The notes: generated by a model from the sequence alone, not told the origin. Shown: positions 1-8,635, counted from the stretch's first letter. The stretch is DNA of 54,043 bases from Chloroflexota bacterium (GCA_026389845.1 JAPLHB010000046.1:1-54043); one strand, 5' to 3'. Numbers and translations are program-made.

Positions 1-687
1 TTCGACTCCGGCGGCATCTCGATCAAGCCGAGCGACGAGATGTGGAAGATGAAGGGCGACATGGCGGGCGCAGCCGCGACGATCGCGGCGCTGGGCGTGG
101 CGGCCCGGCTGAACCTGCCGCTGCACGTCGTCGGCCTGGCGCCGTGCGCCGAGAATCTGCCCGGCGGCCGGGCGCAGAAGCCGGGCGACGTTTTCCGCGG
201 GATGAAGGGCAAGACGATGGAGGTCATCAGCACCGACGCGGAGGGCCGCATGTTGTTGGCCGACGCGCTGGCCTATGCGGCGCGATATCAGCCCGCGGCC
301 GTGGTAGACATCGCCACCCTCACCGGCGCGCAGGCCATCGCGCTCGGCCCGCAGGCAGCCGCGGTCTTCGCCAACAACGACGATCTGGCCGGCAAGCTGT
401 TGGCCGCGGCCGACGCGTCGGGTGATTGGCTGTGGCGACTGCCGCTCTACAACGAGTACGCCGAGGCGATCAAGAGCCAGGTGGCCGACGTGAAGAACAC
501 CGGGGGGCGCTATTCCGGCATCGGCACCAGCGCCAAGTTCATCGAGCACTTCACCGAGGGGTATCCCTGGGCGCATGTGGACATGGCCTCGATGGGCCTG
601 GCGGAAGAGGATAAGCCGGCCCAGCCGAAGGGCGCGACGGGGTATGGGGTGCGGCTGTTTACCGCGTTGTTGGAGGGGTGGAAGTAG
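1..687 (+). CDS. pepA: Leucyl aminopeptidase, M17 family (3' part)
   Basis: The frame is open from base 1, so the gene begins upstream of the window; about 228 C-terminal residues are present. They carry the M17 metalloexopeptidase signatures: DSGGISIKP at the very start, KGDM shortly after, and STDAEGRM, which corresponds to the NTDAEGR signature that binds the two catalytic metal ions. The family removes N-terminal residues from peptides in the cytoplasm and is usually hexameric. The C-terminus (GWK, then TAG) is where the family normally ends, so only the 5' part is missing. A perfect palindrome follows 33 bases after the stop and may terminate the transcript. Identification is firm; the substrate range cannot be read from sequence. 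Confidence 0.95.
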   Translation, partial: FDSGGISIKPSDEMWKMKGDMAGAAATIAALGVAARLNLPLHVVGLAPCAENLPGGRAQKPGDVFRGMKGKTMEVISTDAEGRMLLADALAYAARYQPAAVVDIATLTGAQAIALGPQAAAVFANNDDLAGKLLAAADASGDWLWRLPLYNEYAEAIKSQVADVKNTGGRYSGIGTSAKFIEHFTEGYPWAHVDMASMGLAEEDKPAQPKGATGYGVRLFTALLEGWK

Positions 688-720
688 GCGCAGGCGCAAA
701 ACGCAAAACGAAAAGCGCAA

Positions 721-755
721 GAGACCTCCGAGGTCTGGCAGACCTCGGAGGTCTC
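721..755. repeat. 33-nt palindrome family, copy 1; possible pepA terminator
   Basis: Perfect inverted repeat: AGACCTCCGAGGTCT, loop GGC, AGACCTCGGAGGTCT (core 722-754), extended by one G-C pair, then tttatt. It could fold as a strong terminator hairpin for pepA. The same design (15-base arms, 3-base loop) recurs at 18901, 25065 and 43093, so it is a dispersed family and not only a terminator. Confidence 0.85.
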
Positions 756-762
756 TTTATTC

Positions 763-973
763 GCAGTACCGCAAAACTCGCTTTTGTCACCCCTTCGTTG
801 CACTCAGGGCAAGCTCTGAGCGGGTTGGTCCCGTGACTCTCGTTGCGGCGAAAAATCAGCGCAGGGTCTCGTCGTGGGCAACAGATTCTTCGCTGGTGTC
901 ACGCCGTTACGAGAGATTTGGGGCAGACCCGCTCAGAATGACAGGCAACGGATAGCGAGTTTTGCGCTATTGC
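763..973. mobile_element. MITE-like element, copy A (complete)
   Basis: A 211-bp non-coding element. The left end is GCAGTACCGCAAAACTCGCT; the right end, read on the other strand, is GCAATAGCGCAAAACTCGCT, giving 20-bp terminal inverted repeats with two mismatches. It is flanked by a perfect 8-bp direct repeat CTTTATTC (755-762 and 974-981), as expected for a target-site duplication. The interior holds a second inverted pair, TGAGCGGGT and ACCCGCTCA. No transposase is encoded. Together with the flanking palindrome it fills the gap between pepA and the MATE gene. Confidence 0.8.
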
Positions 974-1036
974 CTTTATTCTCCCCGCTTTTTGGGCGTT
1001 TGTCCCAACGCGTGCGATACTGTGCCGGGAGGCGCG

Positions 1037-2401
1037 ATGGGCGATAGACGTCTGGGCGGGGACACAACCTTTTACTCGACCATGCTCCGGCTGGCCGTGC
1101 CGATGGCGATGCAGCAGTTGGTGATGAACCTGCTCAACGCGGTGGACGTGCTGATGGTCGGCCAACTGGGCGACACAGCCGTGGCGGCCGTGGGGCTGGC
1201 GAACCAGGTCTGGTTCCTGATGTCGCTGTTCCTCTTCGGCGTGGGCAGCGGGTCGGTCATCTTCTCGGCGCAGTTCTGGGGGCGGGGCGACCTGGCGAAC
1301 CTGCGCCGCATGCTCGGCCTGGCGCTGCTGCTAGGCGTGACCGGCAGCGCACTGTTCACCCTGACCGCGGTTTTGATGCCGGAGACCGTGCTGCGACTCT
1401 ACTCAGCGGACCCGGCCGTGGTCGCGTTGGGCAGCCGCTACCTGCGCATCGTGGGCCTGTGTTACGTTCCGACCGCGATCACCGCCATGTACGGGATGAT
1501 CCTCCGCAGCACCCGGAGCGTGAAAATACCTATGGCGGTGAGCATCGCCGCGTTGAGCGTGAAGACGGTGCTGGCCTACGGTCTGATCTTCGGGCTGGCC
1601 GGGCTGCCGGCCCTGGGCGTGATCGGGGCGGCGATCGCGACGTGCGTGGCGCGCGCCCTGGAATGCACTGCCATGCTGGCCCTGACCTACGGCCGCAACC
1701 TGCCGGCCGCGGCCCGGCCGCGGGAGATGCTGACGATCAACCGTGACTTGCTGGCGCGGTTTGCCCGTACCTCGCTGCCCGTGGTGCTGGGGGAAATCCT
1801 CTGGTCGTTCGGCATTACGACCTACTCGGCCGTGTACGCGCACATCGGCACGGGATCGGTGGCCGCGGTGAGCATTGCGAGCACCATCGAGAACGTCGCC
1901 GTCGTGCCGTTCATCGCCCTGGCCAACGCTTGCGCGATCATCCTGGGCAACCAGATGGGGGGCGGCGACACGGCCACGGCCGCCGGCTACGCGCGGCGCT
2001 TCCTGCGCCTGACGATCGGCGGCGCGCTGGCCGTCGGTCTGCTGATCTTCGCCAGCAGCGGGCCGATCTTGACGTACTACCGCATCTCGGCCGCGGCGCA
2101 GCAGGACGCCCGCGGCGTGCTCATTGTCATCTCAGCGGCGCTCTGGCTGAAGGCAGCAAACATGATGATGATCGTGGGCATCCTGCGCAGCGGCGGCGAC
2201 ACCCGCTTCGCTCTATTCGCCGATACCGCGCCGCTCTGGTTCATCGGCGTGCCGATGGCGCTGCTCGGCGCATTTGTCCTCCACCTGCCCGTTTACTTCG
2301 TCGTGCTGATGGTGATGGCCGATGAGGCTACGAAGTTCGCCATCTCGCTCTGGCGCGTGTTGTCGGGGCGCTGGATCAACAGCGTGGTACAGATGATTTA
2401 G
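1037..2401 (+). CDS. MATE family multidrug/Na+ efflux transporter
   Basis: A 454-residue polytopic membrane protein of the MATE (MatE/DinF/NorM) type. Two homologous halves with about 12 membrane helices can be read; the N-terminal half has the typical LAVPMAMQQLVMNLLNAVDV segment with MVGQLGDTAVAAVG in the next loop. MATE proteins export cationic drugs or metabolites in exchange for Na+ or H+. I place the start at ATG 1037, preceded by GGGAGG, and not at the upstream start at 962, which lies inside the inverted-repeat element. The stop TAG (2399-2401) is part of the target duplication of a second small element. It is convergent with the MFS gene. The substrate is unknown. Confidence 0.9.
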   Translation: MGDRRLGGDTTFYSTMLRLAVPMAMQQLVMNLLNAVDVLMVGQLGDTAVAAVGLANQVWFLMSLFLFGVGSGSVIFSAQFWGRGDLANLRRMLGLALLLGVTGSALFTLTAVLMPETVLRLYSADPAVVALGSRYLRIVGLCYVPTAITAMYGMILRSTRSVKIPMAVSIAALSVKTVLAYGLIFGLAGLPALGVIGAAIATCVARALECTAMLALTYGRNLPAAARPREMLTINRDLLARFARTSLPVVLGEILWSFGITTYSAVYAHIGTGSVAAVSIASTIENVAVVPFIALANACAIILGNQMGGGDTATAAGYARRFLRLTIGGALAVGLLIFASSGPILTYYRISAAAQQDARGVLIVISAALWLKAANMMMIVGILRSGGDTRFALFADTAPLWFIGVPMALLGAFVLHLPVYFVVLMVMADEATKFAISLWRVLSGRWINSVVQMI

Positions 2402-2403
2402 GC

Positions 2404-2486
2404 CCAATACGGTTCAGTTAGCGGGCCGGGCTCCCACGCCCGGCGGCATGGGAGCCGCCTCTGCTGCCTTAACTGAACCGTATTGG
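2404..2486. mobile_element. 83-bp inverted-repeat element at convergent stop codons
   Basis: Terminal inverted repeats are perfect over 17 bp: CCAATACGGTTCAGTTA at 2404-2420 and its complement at 2470-2486. The interior is a GC-rich imperfect hairpin. Flanks carry the direct repeat ATTTAGGC (2396-2403 and 2487-2494), which fits an 8-bp target duplication. The duplicated octamer contains the stop codons of both convergent genes (TAG for MATE, TTA for MFS), so insertion duplicated both stops and damaged neither gene. Confidence 0.8.
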
Positions 2487-2488
2487 AT

Positions 2489-3862
2489 TTAGGCCCGGTG
2501 GCCGTTCTCCTCCACGTGCATGATCGCCGGCACGGTGAAGGCAAAAAGCCCGATGACCGCGCACACCACGCCGCCGGCCACGTACCACACGCGCACGCCC
2601 AGCGCATCCGCGAGCGGGCCGGCAACCAACAGACTCAGCGGCATCATGGCTGTGGCCGCGCTTTGGATCAACGCAAAGACGCGGCCCTGCATCTCCGGCG
2701 CGACCGCGGCCTGCGCGATCGCCATGAACGGCCCGTTGGCGATGGGGTTCATGAAGCCGCCGAAGAGCATGCCGGCCAGCGCCAGCCCGAACGCGCTCGC
2801 CGGGCTGAGGCCGATGGCGAGCGTGCCCAGCCCCATGCCGATGACCCCGATCAGCGAGGTGACGACGCGCCGGCGGAAGCCGCCCCACGCGCTGAGCGTC
2901 AGCCCCCCCGCCACCACGCCGATCCCCCACGCCGACTCCAGCCAGCCCAGCTCCAGCGCGCCGCGGCCGAAATGCTTGGTCACCAGGATCGGCATCAGCG
3001 CGAAGGCCGGGTTGATGATGAAGTTGAGCAGCATTGCCATGATCAGGATCGCCAGCAGACCGGGCCAGCCCGCCACGTAGCGCAACCCCGCGCGCAAATC
3101 CGCCAACACGGTCGGCGCGGCGTTTCCCCGTCCGTCCTGGGTGATGGCCGCGACGTCATCTCTCCGCGGCTGCGGGATGGCGACAAAGAGAAGCGACGTG
3201 ATCGCCAGGCCGGCCGTAAGCACGTCAATTGCCATGATGCCATGGAGCGGCAGGACGGCGAGCAGGAGCGCGCCCATCGGCGGCGAGATGATATTCATCA
3301 CGCCGTAGAGGGTCTGGTTCAGCCCGGCGATGCGCGCAAGCTGCTCCTTGGGCGCCATCAGCGAGGTAGACGCCTGCATCGCCGGCCAGTGGAAACCACC
3401 CAGCGCCGCCCGGAGGAACATGGCCGCGTAGACGTGCCACACCTGCATCGCGCCGACCACGTAGAGGCCGATCAGCCCCAGCGTGACCAGCGCGATCAGC
3501 CCGTCGGCCGCGATCATCAGGACGCGGCGGTTCCAGCGATCCACCAACGCGCCGGCGAACGGGCCGATGAAGATGCCCGGCAACACGGCCGCCAGGGTCG
3601 CGGTCGCCAGCACCGTGGCCGAGCCGGTGGTCTGGGTCAGCCACCAGACCAGGGCGAATTGGACGAGCGCAGACCCGAGGAGCGAGAACGCCTGCCCGGT
3701 CCAAATGGTGAAGAAGCGCACCTTCCAGCGGGTGGGGCGGAAATCGGCGGTTTGAGTGGTCGTGGAGCGAACGTCCTTCCTGTCAGCGCAAGCGACAATG
3801 GGCTGCGGCGGTTTGAGGACCGCGGAATGGTGGGAGTATACCCCGTTTCTCATAAATGTCAA
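2489..3862 (-). CDS. MFS transporter (EntS/MFS_3-type exporter)
   Basis: A 457-codon frame with about 12 hydrophobic helices. The segment IWTGQAFSLLGSALVQFALVWW and the loop DRWNRRVLMIAADG between helices 2 and 3 are typical of the MFS_3/enterobactin-exporter-like group, which exports siderophores or macrolides. The N-terminus is uncertain. Homologous sequence begins near WKVRFFTIWTGQ, about 45 residues in. A promoter-like TTGACA - 16 bp - TATACT (minus strand, 3862-3835) overlaps the first codons, yet no good ATG/GTG with a ribosome-binding site lies downstream of it. The gene converges on the MATE gene and diverges from the sensor kinase. The substrate cannot be told. Confidence 0.85.
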   Translation of the reverse strand: MTFMRNGVYSHHSAVLKPPQPIVACADRKDVRSTTTQTADFRPTRWKVRFFTIWTGQAFSLLGSALVQFALVWWLTQTTGSATVLATATLAAVLPGIFIGPFAGALVDRWNRRVLMIAADGLIALVTLGLIGLYVVGAMQVWHVYAAMFLRAALGGFHWPAMQASTSLMAPKEQLARIAGLNQTLYGVMNIISPPMGALLLAVLPLHGIMAIDVLTAGLAITSLLFVAIPQPRRDDVAAITQDGRGNAAPTVLADLRAGLRYVAGWPGLLAILIMAMLLNFIINPAFALMPILVTKHFGRGALELGWLESAWGIGVVAGGLTLSAWGGFRRRVVTSLIGVIGMGLGTLAIGLSPASAFGLALAGMLFGGFMNPIANGPFMAIAQAAVAPEMQGRVFALIQSAATAMMPLSLLVAGPLADALGVRVWYVAGGVVCAVIGLFAFTVPAIMHVEENGHRA

Positions 3863-3918
3863 GTCGCATGTAACGTTTATTTATATCGCGATCAATAATA
3901 TCAACTTGCGATCCCCCA

Positions 3919-3947
3919 TTGACAAGCGAGCCGATTCGTGTCACAAT
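3919..3947 (+). promoter_or_regulatory. Sigma-70-type promoter of the sensor kinase operon
   Basis: TTGACA (3919-3924), 17-bp spacer, CACAAT (3942-3947). The expected transcription start, near 3954, is only a few bases before the ATG at 3957, so the transcript may be nearly leaderless. Confidence 0.55.
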
Positions 3948-3956
3948 GGGGTCGCC

Positions 3957-6623
3957 ATGAACAACCAGCTCATCCGCCTCTTGCTGATCGAGGACAACCC
4001 CAATGACGTCCGGCTGTTGCGGGCCTCCCTGACCCGGATCGAGCAGCCCTACTTCGACCTGGAGTGCGCTGACCACCTGGCTACCGGCCTGGCGCGTCTG
4101 GCGACGCGGGAGCACGACGTGGTCTTGTTGGATCTTACGTTGCCGGACAGCGTAGGTTTCGCCACGTTCGCCGCGATCCGCGGCCAGGCCCCGAATGTGC
4201 CCATCGTCATCCTGACCGGCCTGGATGACAAGGAGCTGGCGGTGCGGGCAGTCCACGAAGGCGCGCAGGACTACCTGCTCAAGGACGACCTGGACGGCCG
4301 GCTGCTGACCCGCGTCATTCGCTACGCCATCGAGCGCAACCAGGCGGAGTTAGCGTTGCGGGCCGCACGCGATGAATTGGAGAGACGCGTCGAGGAACGA
4401 ACCGCGGCGCTGGCCGAAGCCAATCTCGCGTTGCAAGCCGAAATTGCAGAAAGAAAACAGACCGAGGAGACCCTGCGAGTGGCGCAGCAGTTAGTGGACA
4501 AGGTCTTTGCCAGCCAGAACGACGCCATCTTCGTGATAGAGCCATCCACGCGAACCATTATCGCCTGCAATCCGGCAGTGGCACGTGTCTTCGGTTACGA
4601 CGTAAGCGAGGTGGTAGGCCGTAACACCGAATTTCTACACGTGAATCAGGCGACCTATGCTGACTTCGGTCAGCGGCTTTTTGTTGTCCTGGACGCCGAA
4701 GGGGTCTTCCAAACCGAGTTTCAGATGCGCCGCAAGGACGGCAGCATCTTTTTGACCGAACACACGATAACGCAAATCGTGGATGATCTTGGCCGCCGCA
4801 CGAGCGTAGTGAGCATTGTCCGCGATATCACCGAGCGCAAGCGCGCGGAGCAAGCATTGCGCGTGAGCGAGGGACGCTTGGCGCTCATCGTCGAAACCGT
4901 TCCCAACGGCATTACGATTGTGGAACGTTCCGGTCAGATTACTTTCGCCAACCGCGCCGCCGAGAGAATTCTGGGCCTAACGCGCGGTGGCATTGCAGGG
5001 CGCGTCTACAACGATCCTGTATGGAAGATCACGGCGACGGACGGCGCCCCATTCCCGGAGGATGAGCTTCCGTTTGTCCGGGTCATGCGTACCGGCGAAC
5101 CGGTGAGCGGGATCGAACATGCGATTGAGCACCCCGACGGCGCACGTGTCATGTTGTCTGTGAATGCGACGCCGCTCCGTGATGCCGCGGGCAACCTCAT
5201 GGGCATGGTTGCCGCGTTGACCGATATCACCGAGCGCACGCATACGGAAGCGGCGTTGCGCAAGAGCGAAGAACGCTACCGTCTGCTCTTTGAACAGATG
5301 CTGGAAGGCTCAGCACACCACGAAATCATCTGCGACGAAAACGGCAAGCCGGTTGACTATCGCTTTCTGCAGGTCAACCCAGCCTTTGAGAAATTGACCG
5401 GTCTGAGGGCGCAAGACATCATCGGCAAAACCGTGCGGGAGGTCTTGCCGAACACCGAGCCGTATTGGATTGATGTGTATGGACAGGTCGCCTTGTCCGG
5501 CCGGCCGGTTCAATTTGACAATTATTCGCAGGCGGTGGGCCGTTACTACCATGTCACAGCCTTTAGCACAGAGCGCGGGCAGTTTGCTGTCACCTTTGAA
5601 GACATCACCGAGCGCAAACGGGCGGAGGAAGAAATCCAAAACCTGGCCAGGTTTCCATCCGAGAACCCTGGCCCGATCTTGCGCATCGGCCGAGATGGCA
5701 CGCTACTCTACATCAACCAGGCTGGCTTGAGCCTGCTGCCGGAGTGGCATCTGCAAAGAGGCCAGGCAGCCCCTCCCCTGCTGCGCGAGGCCGCTCTCCA
5801 GGTCATAGACGACGGATCAGCGCAAGTGCTGGATCTGGGGCACCGCCAGCGGGTGTATTCGTTCTTCGTTGCGCCGGTTGTTGGTGCTGGCTACGTCAAT
5901 CTATACGGTCGCGATGTTACCGAGCGCAGGCAGACCGAGGAGATGATCCGCGCTGCCAACGAACAGTTGCGCCGTCTGGCCCAGCAGGTCATCACGGCGC
6001 AGGAAGATGAACGCCGCCGGCTCTCGCGCGAGCTGCACGACGAAGCGGGCCAGGCCCTCACCGCACTCAAGATCAATCTCGAGCTGGTCAGGGCCGACCT
6101 ACCGGCAGGCGCGGACGCGCTCGGCCAGCGGTTGGAGGATGCGGTGGCCCTCACCGGCGCGACGATGGAGCAGCTTCGCGGCCTGGCCCAGGATTTGCGG
6201 CCGCCGGCGTTGGACGCGGTGGGTCTCGGCCCCGCGCTGGATGACCTCTGCCGCGGCTTCGCCAGGCGCACGGGGCTGCGGGTAGCCTACGCCGGCGCCG
6301 AGCTGCCGGCCCTGCCCGACGCGGTCAACATCTCGCTCTATCGTTTTCTACAAGAGGCGCTGACGAACGTCGCCCGGCACGCGTCCGCGCGCCAGGTGGA
6401 TGTGACGCTGCAAAGTGACGCCGAAACGGTAAGCCTCACCGTGGCGGACGACGGCAAGGGCTTCGAGCGGGCTGCTGCCACCTCCCCGTCTCAACCGGCG
6501 GGGCTGGGGCTATTGGGGATGCGCGAGCGGATCGAGCTGGTGGGCGGCCGGCTGCAAGTCGAATCCACCCCGGGTCGCGGCGCGCGGCTGACGGCCCATA
6601 TCCCGCGGGGGGAAGAAACATGA
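3957..6623 (+). CDS. Receiver-PAS(x4)-HisKA_3 sensor histidine kinase
   Basis: 888 residues, no membrane segment seen, so probably cytoplasmic. The order is an N-terminal receiver (about 1-125; acidic D13, phospho-acceptor D59, T87, K109), a coiled coil with RRVEERTAALAEAN, four PAS-like domains each closing with D-I-T-E-R-K/T type linkers, a HisKA_3 dimerisation helix with LSRELHDEAGQ (phospho-His about H694), and a NarX-type HATPase_c (ADDGKGF, GLGLLGMRER). An N-terminal receiver makes the kinase itself a phosphorelay target. ATG 3957 is chosen because the receiver starts there. Its stop overlaps the next gene (ATGA), a NarL-type regulator, which is the obvious output partner. The signal is unknown. 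Confidence 0.92.
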   Translation: MNNQLIRLLLIEDNPNDVRLLRASLTRIEQPYFDLECADHLATGLARLATREHDVVLLDLTLPDSVGFATFAAIRGQAPNVPIVILTGLDDKELAVRAVHEGAQDYLLKDDLDGRLLTRVIRYAIERNQAELALRAARDELERRVEERTAALAEANLALQAEIAERKQTEETLRVAQQLVDKVFASQNDAIFVIEPSTRTIIACNPAVARVFGYDVSEVVGRNTEFLHVNQATYADFGQRLFVVLDAEGVFQTEFQMRRKDGSIFLTEHTITQIVDDLGRRTSVVSIVRDITERKRAEQALRVSEGRLALIVETVPNGITIVERSGQITFANRAAERILGLTRGGIAGRVYNDPVWKITATDGAPFPEDELPFVRVMRTGEPVSGIEHAIEHPDGARVMLSVNATPLRDAAGNLMGMVAALTDITERTHTEAALRKSEERYRLLFEQMLEGSAHHEIICDENGKPVDYRFLQVNPAFEKLTGLRAQDIIGKTVREVLPNTEPYWIDVYGQVALSGRPVQFDNYSQAVGRYYHVTAFSTERGQFAVTFEDITERKRAEEEIQNLARFPSENPGPILRIGRDGTLLYINQAGLSLLPEWHLQRGQAAPPLLREAALQVIDDGSAQVLDLGHRQRVYSFFVAPVVGAGYVNLYGRDVTERRQTEEMIRAANEQLRRLAQQVITAQEDERRRLSRELHDEAGQALTALKINLELVRADLPAGADALGQRLEDAVALTGATMEQLRGLAQDLRPPALDAVGLGPALDDLCRGFARRTGLRVAYAGAELPALPDAVNISLYRFLQEALTNVARHASARQVDVTLQSDAETVSLTVADDGKGFERAAATSPSQPAGLGLLGMRERIELVGGRLQVESTPGRGARLTAHIPRGEET

Positions 6624-7273
6624 TTCGCGTCATCATCGCCGACGATCATCACCTGGTTCGGCAGGGGATTCGGGCGCTCCTGGAGAAGGCGGGCGACATG
6701 CAGGTAATCGGCGAGGCGGCCGACGGCCAGGAGGCCGTTGAGATGGCCGAGCGCCTGCAGCCCGATGTGCTGCTCCTGGACATCGCCATGCCGCGGCTTA
6801 ATGGCGTCGAGGCGGCCGGTCGCGTGCGCAGTCTCGATCTGCCGGTGCAGGTCGTCATCCTTTCGATGTATTCGGACGAGACCCTGGTGCGCCAGGCGTT
6901 GCGCAGCGGAGCCAGGGGCTATCTGCTCAAAAGCTCGGTCACGGAAGAACTGCTGCTGGCCGTGCGCGCCGCGGTGCACGGGGAAACGTATCTCAGCCCG
7001 GCCATCTCTGCGTCCCTCGTGGCGGAGCTTTTGGCGCAGCCGGCCGGCCAGGATGACGTCGCGGCGTTCGGACGCCTGTCGCCGCGCGAGCGCGAGGTGT
7101 TGCAGCTCGTCACCGAGGGTCACACCAACGCCGAGATCGCGGCGCTCATGCACATCAGCGCCAAGACCGTCGAAAAGCACCGCGCCAGCGTGATGGAGAA
7201 GTTGGGCGTCCACGACCTGGCCGGGCTGATCCGGGCGGCGATCAAATATGGGGTGGTGTTTGTGGAGAGGTAG
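6620..7273 (+). CDS. NarL/FixJ-family response regulator
   Basis: 217 residues. The receiver (about 1-120) has the acidic pair D8-D9, phospho-acceptor D54 (VLLLDIAMP) and KSSV near the end. A C-terminal LuxR-type helix-turn-helix spans about 153-197 (LSPREREVLQLVTEG, IAALMHISAKTVEKHR). It is translationally coupled to the kinase by ATGA overlap, forming a standard NarX/NarL-like pair. Members bind DNA as dimers after phosphorylation. Target genes cannot be inferred; no repeated operator was recognised next to it. Confidence 0.95.
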   Translation: MIRVIIADDHHLVRQGIRALLEKAGDMQVIGEAADGQEAVEMAERLQPDVLLLDIAMPRLNGVEAAGRVRSLDLPVQVVILSMYSDETLVRQALRSGARGYLLKSSVTEELLLAVRAAVHGETYLSPAISASLVAELLAQPAGQDDVAAFGRLSPREREVLQLVTEGHTNAEIAALMHISAKTVEKHRASVMEKLGVHDLAGLIRAAIKYGVVFVER

Positions 7274-7328
7274 TCAGCGGATAGCAGCGGATAAACGGAT
7301 GGATCATCCCGCTTGCAGAACGCCGGCC

Positions 7329-7357
7329 TTGCGCGCCTGCGCCGGTCGCGCTATAAT
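7329..7357 (+). promoter_or_regulatory. Possible promoter for the toxin-antitoxin operon
   Basis: TTGCGC (7329-7334), 17-bp spacer, TATAAT (7352-7357). The -10 is perfect and the -35 moderate. A dispersed repeat (7377-7514) lies between it and the antitoxin gene, so it would leave a leader of about 210 nt. Confidence 0.4.
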
Positions 7358-7376
7358 CCAGATTATCGGGAACAAC

Positions 7377-7514
7377 TGTCATTCTGAGCGGGTTAGCCCC
7401 AGACTTCTCGTTGCGGCGTGAAACCAGCGAAGAATCTCGCTCCATACCGCACGAGACCCTTCGCTAGAGGCTCGCCGCAACGCACTACACGGGGTAGACC
7501 CGCTCAGGGTGACA
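7377..7514. repeat. Dispersed repeat related to the MITE-like family, copy E (core only)
   Basis: Bounded by TGTCATTCTGAGCGGGTT and, inverted, ACCCGCTCAGGGTGACA. The interior (CTCGTTGCGGCGTGA, CAGCGAAGAATCT, CGAGACCCTTCGCT) matches the core of copy D at 11464-11789, but the outer GCAGTACCGC ends are missing. With short GCGGATA repeats at 7274-7303 it makes up most of the gap before the antitoxin gene. Confidence 0.7.
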
Positions 7515-7576
7515 CTCGTTCTTATTTCCGACAAAGTTTGATTCAGATATTGGGTTGAGACCACGGGAGGTGTCCG

Positions 7577-7837
7577 ATGAGCGACGGTGTTGCGCTGACG
7601 CAGAAGCTCCAACAGCAAGTGCTGGAGTTGCCGCAGGAGAGCCTGCCTGAGCTGGAGGAATTCATCGAGTTTCTGCGCTTCAAGTTTCAGGCACGAAAAC
7701 AGAAAAAGGTCGAGTCCCATCCGCCTCTGAAGATCGTGAAGCTGGGTGGCATTCTGCAAGGCTATGACTTCTCGCCGGAAATGCTCGCCGAAGCGAGACG
7801 AGAGATGTGGCATAAGTTCTACGTGGAGGAACAATGA
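7577..7837 (+). CDS. Antitoxin, DUF2281-like (VapB-type)
   Basis: 86 residues, preceded by GGGAGG. The N-terminal half, with LPQESLPELEEFIEFLRFK, is the helix typical of DUF2281-type antitoxins paired with PIN toxins. The C-terminal part (PPLKIVKLGGILQGYDFSPEML) is a likely extended toxin-binding tail. It overlaps the toxin by four bases (ATGA). Such proteins neutralise the toxin and usually repress their own promoter. Identification rests on this motif and the partner gene. Confidence 0.82.
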   Translation: MSDGVALTQKLQQQVLELPQESLPELEEFIEFLRFKFQARKQKKVESHPPLKIVKLGGILQGYDFSPEMLAEARREMWHKFYVEEQ

Positions 7838-8238
7838 AGCGCTACGTCTCCGATACGCAGTGCATCCTATGGCACCTGACCGGCGATCACCGGTTGCCGA
7901 AGGCGGCGCGCACGGCCTTCAACGCAGCCGAAGAGGGCCGCGCACAAATCCTTGTGCCCAGCATTACCCTGGTTGAGGCAATTTTCCTGGTGCAGCGCCA
8001 GCGAGTGTCAGCGAGCGTCCTTGCCCAACTGCTGGTGTTGTCGGATACCCCAGATGCGAACATCTACGTGGTGCCACTGGACGTAATGGTGGCGCGTGCC
8101 GTGAGTGATTTCGGCCCATCCGCCATACCCGAACTGGCCGACCGCATCATCGCGGCCACGGCGCGCGCCCTGAATCTGCCGTTGCTGACCACCGATCCTG
8201 CGATTCAAGAAAGCGGCCTGGTGAAGGTGGCGAAGTAG
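7834..8238 (+). CDS. PIN-domain ribonuclease toxin (VapC-type)
   Basis: 134 residues covering one PIN domain. The expected acidic residues are visible: D in YVSDTQ near the N-terminus, E in ITLVEAIF, D in ELADRIIAATA and D in LLTTDPAI. PIN toxins are Mg2+-dependent RNases, often cutting tRNA or rRNA. It is coupled to the antitoxin in front. The pair sits between dispersed repeats, a usual setting for a mobile toxin-antitoxin module. The RNA target cannot be predicted. Confidence 0.9.
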   Translation: MKRYVSDTQCILWHLTGDHRLPKAARTAFNAAEEGRAQILVPSITLVEAIFLVQRQRVSASVLAQLLVLSDTPDANIYVVPLDVMVARAVSDFGPSAIPELADRIIAATARALNLPLLTTDPAIQESGLVKVAK

Positions 8239-8471
8239 GGCAGCGGATGACCACGGATAAACGGATGGCAGCGGATAAACGGCTGACCACACCGAGATGC
8301 CCCAGATACGGATAGCGGCGGATAAATGGCAGTACCGCAAAACTCGCTTTTGTCACCCCTTCGTTGCACTCAGGGCAAGCTCTGAGCGGGTTGTTCCCGT
8401 GACTCTCGTTGCGGCGAAAAATCAGCGCAGGGTCTCGTCGTGGGCAACAGATTCTTCGCTGGTGTCACGCC
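8239..8471. repeat. GCGGATA repeat tract and truncated MITE-like copy B
   Basis: 8239-8328 contains scattered AGCGGATAAACGGAT-type repeats. 8329-8471 matches copy A from its left end (GCAGTACCGCAAAACTCGCT) through CTGGTGTCACGCC, then the match stops abruptly; the right end is absent. No gene is seen here. Confidence 0.75.
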
Positions 8472-8504
8472 CTCCGGTTTGTGTCACAATGATACTATGG
8501 GTAT

Positions 8505-8606
8505 TCCGGTAAGCTTTTGGGGTAGCGGGACACCCCAGCCTGAACGCCGGGGCCTATGAGCCGTCTCAAGCTGCGACGTTTAGGTTGCAGTATCTCATCA
8601 ACCCCA
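8505..8606 (+). other. Possible structured leader RNA upstream of the receiver/kinase pair
   Basis: Unique sequence lying between two repeats. AGCTT (8512-8516) can pair with AAGCT (8568-8572), enclosing a GGGGT/ACCCC hairpin and one or more GC-rich stems. GGGGT could alternatively pair with AACCCC near 8601-8606, which would be a switch-like arrangement. I could not match it to any riboswitch class. It may be only incidental structure in GC-rich DNA. Confidence 0.25.
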
Positions 8607-8635
8607 AATCTTTATCTGACAGACAGACTATAGAT

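Noticed and set aside
962..1036. Upstream start for the MATE gene
   Set aside because: The extra 25 codons lie partly inside the inverted-repeat element and add no family sequence; ATG 1037 has the ribosome-binding site.
3835..3862. Promoter of the MFS gene as proof of a downstream start
   Set aside because: TTGACA-16-TATACT is good, but no acceptable start codon follows in frame before the conserved region, so the start was left unresolved.
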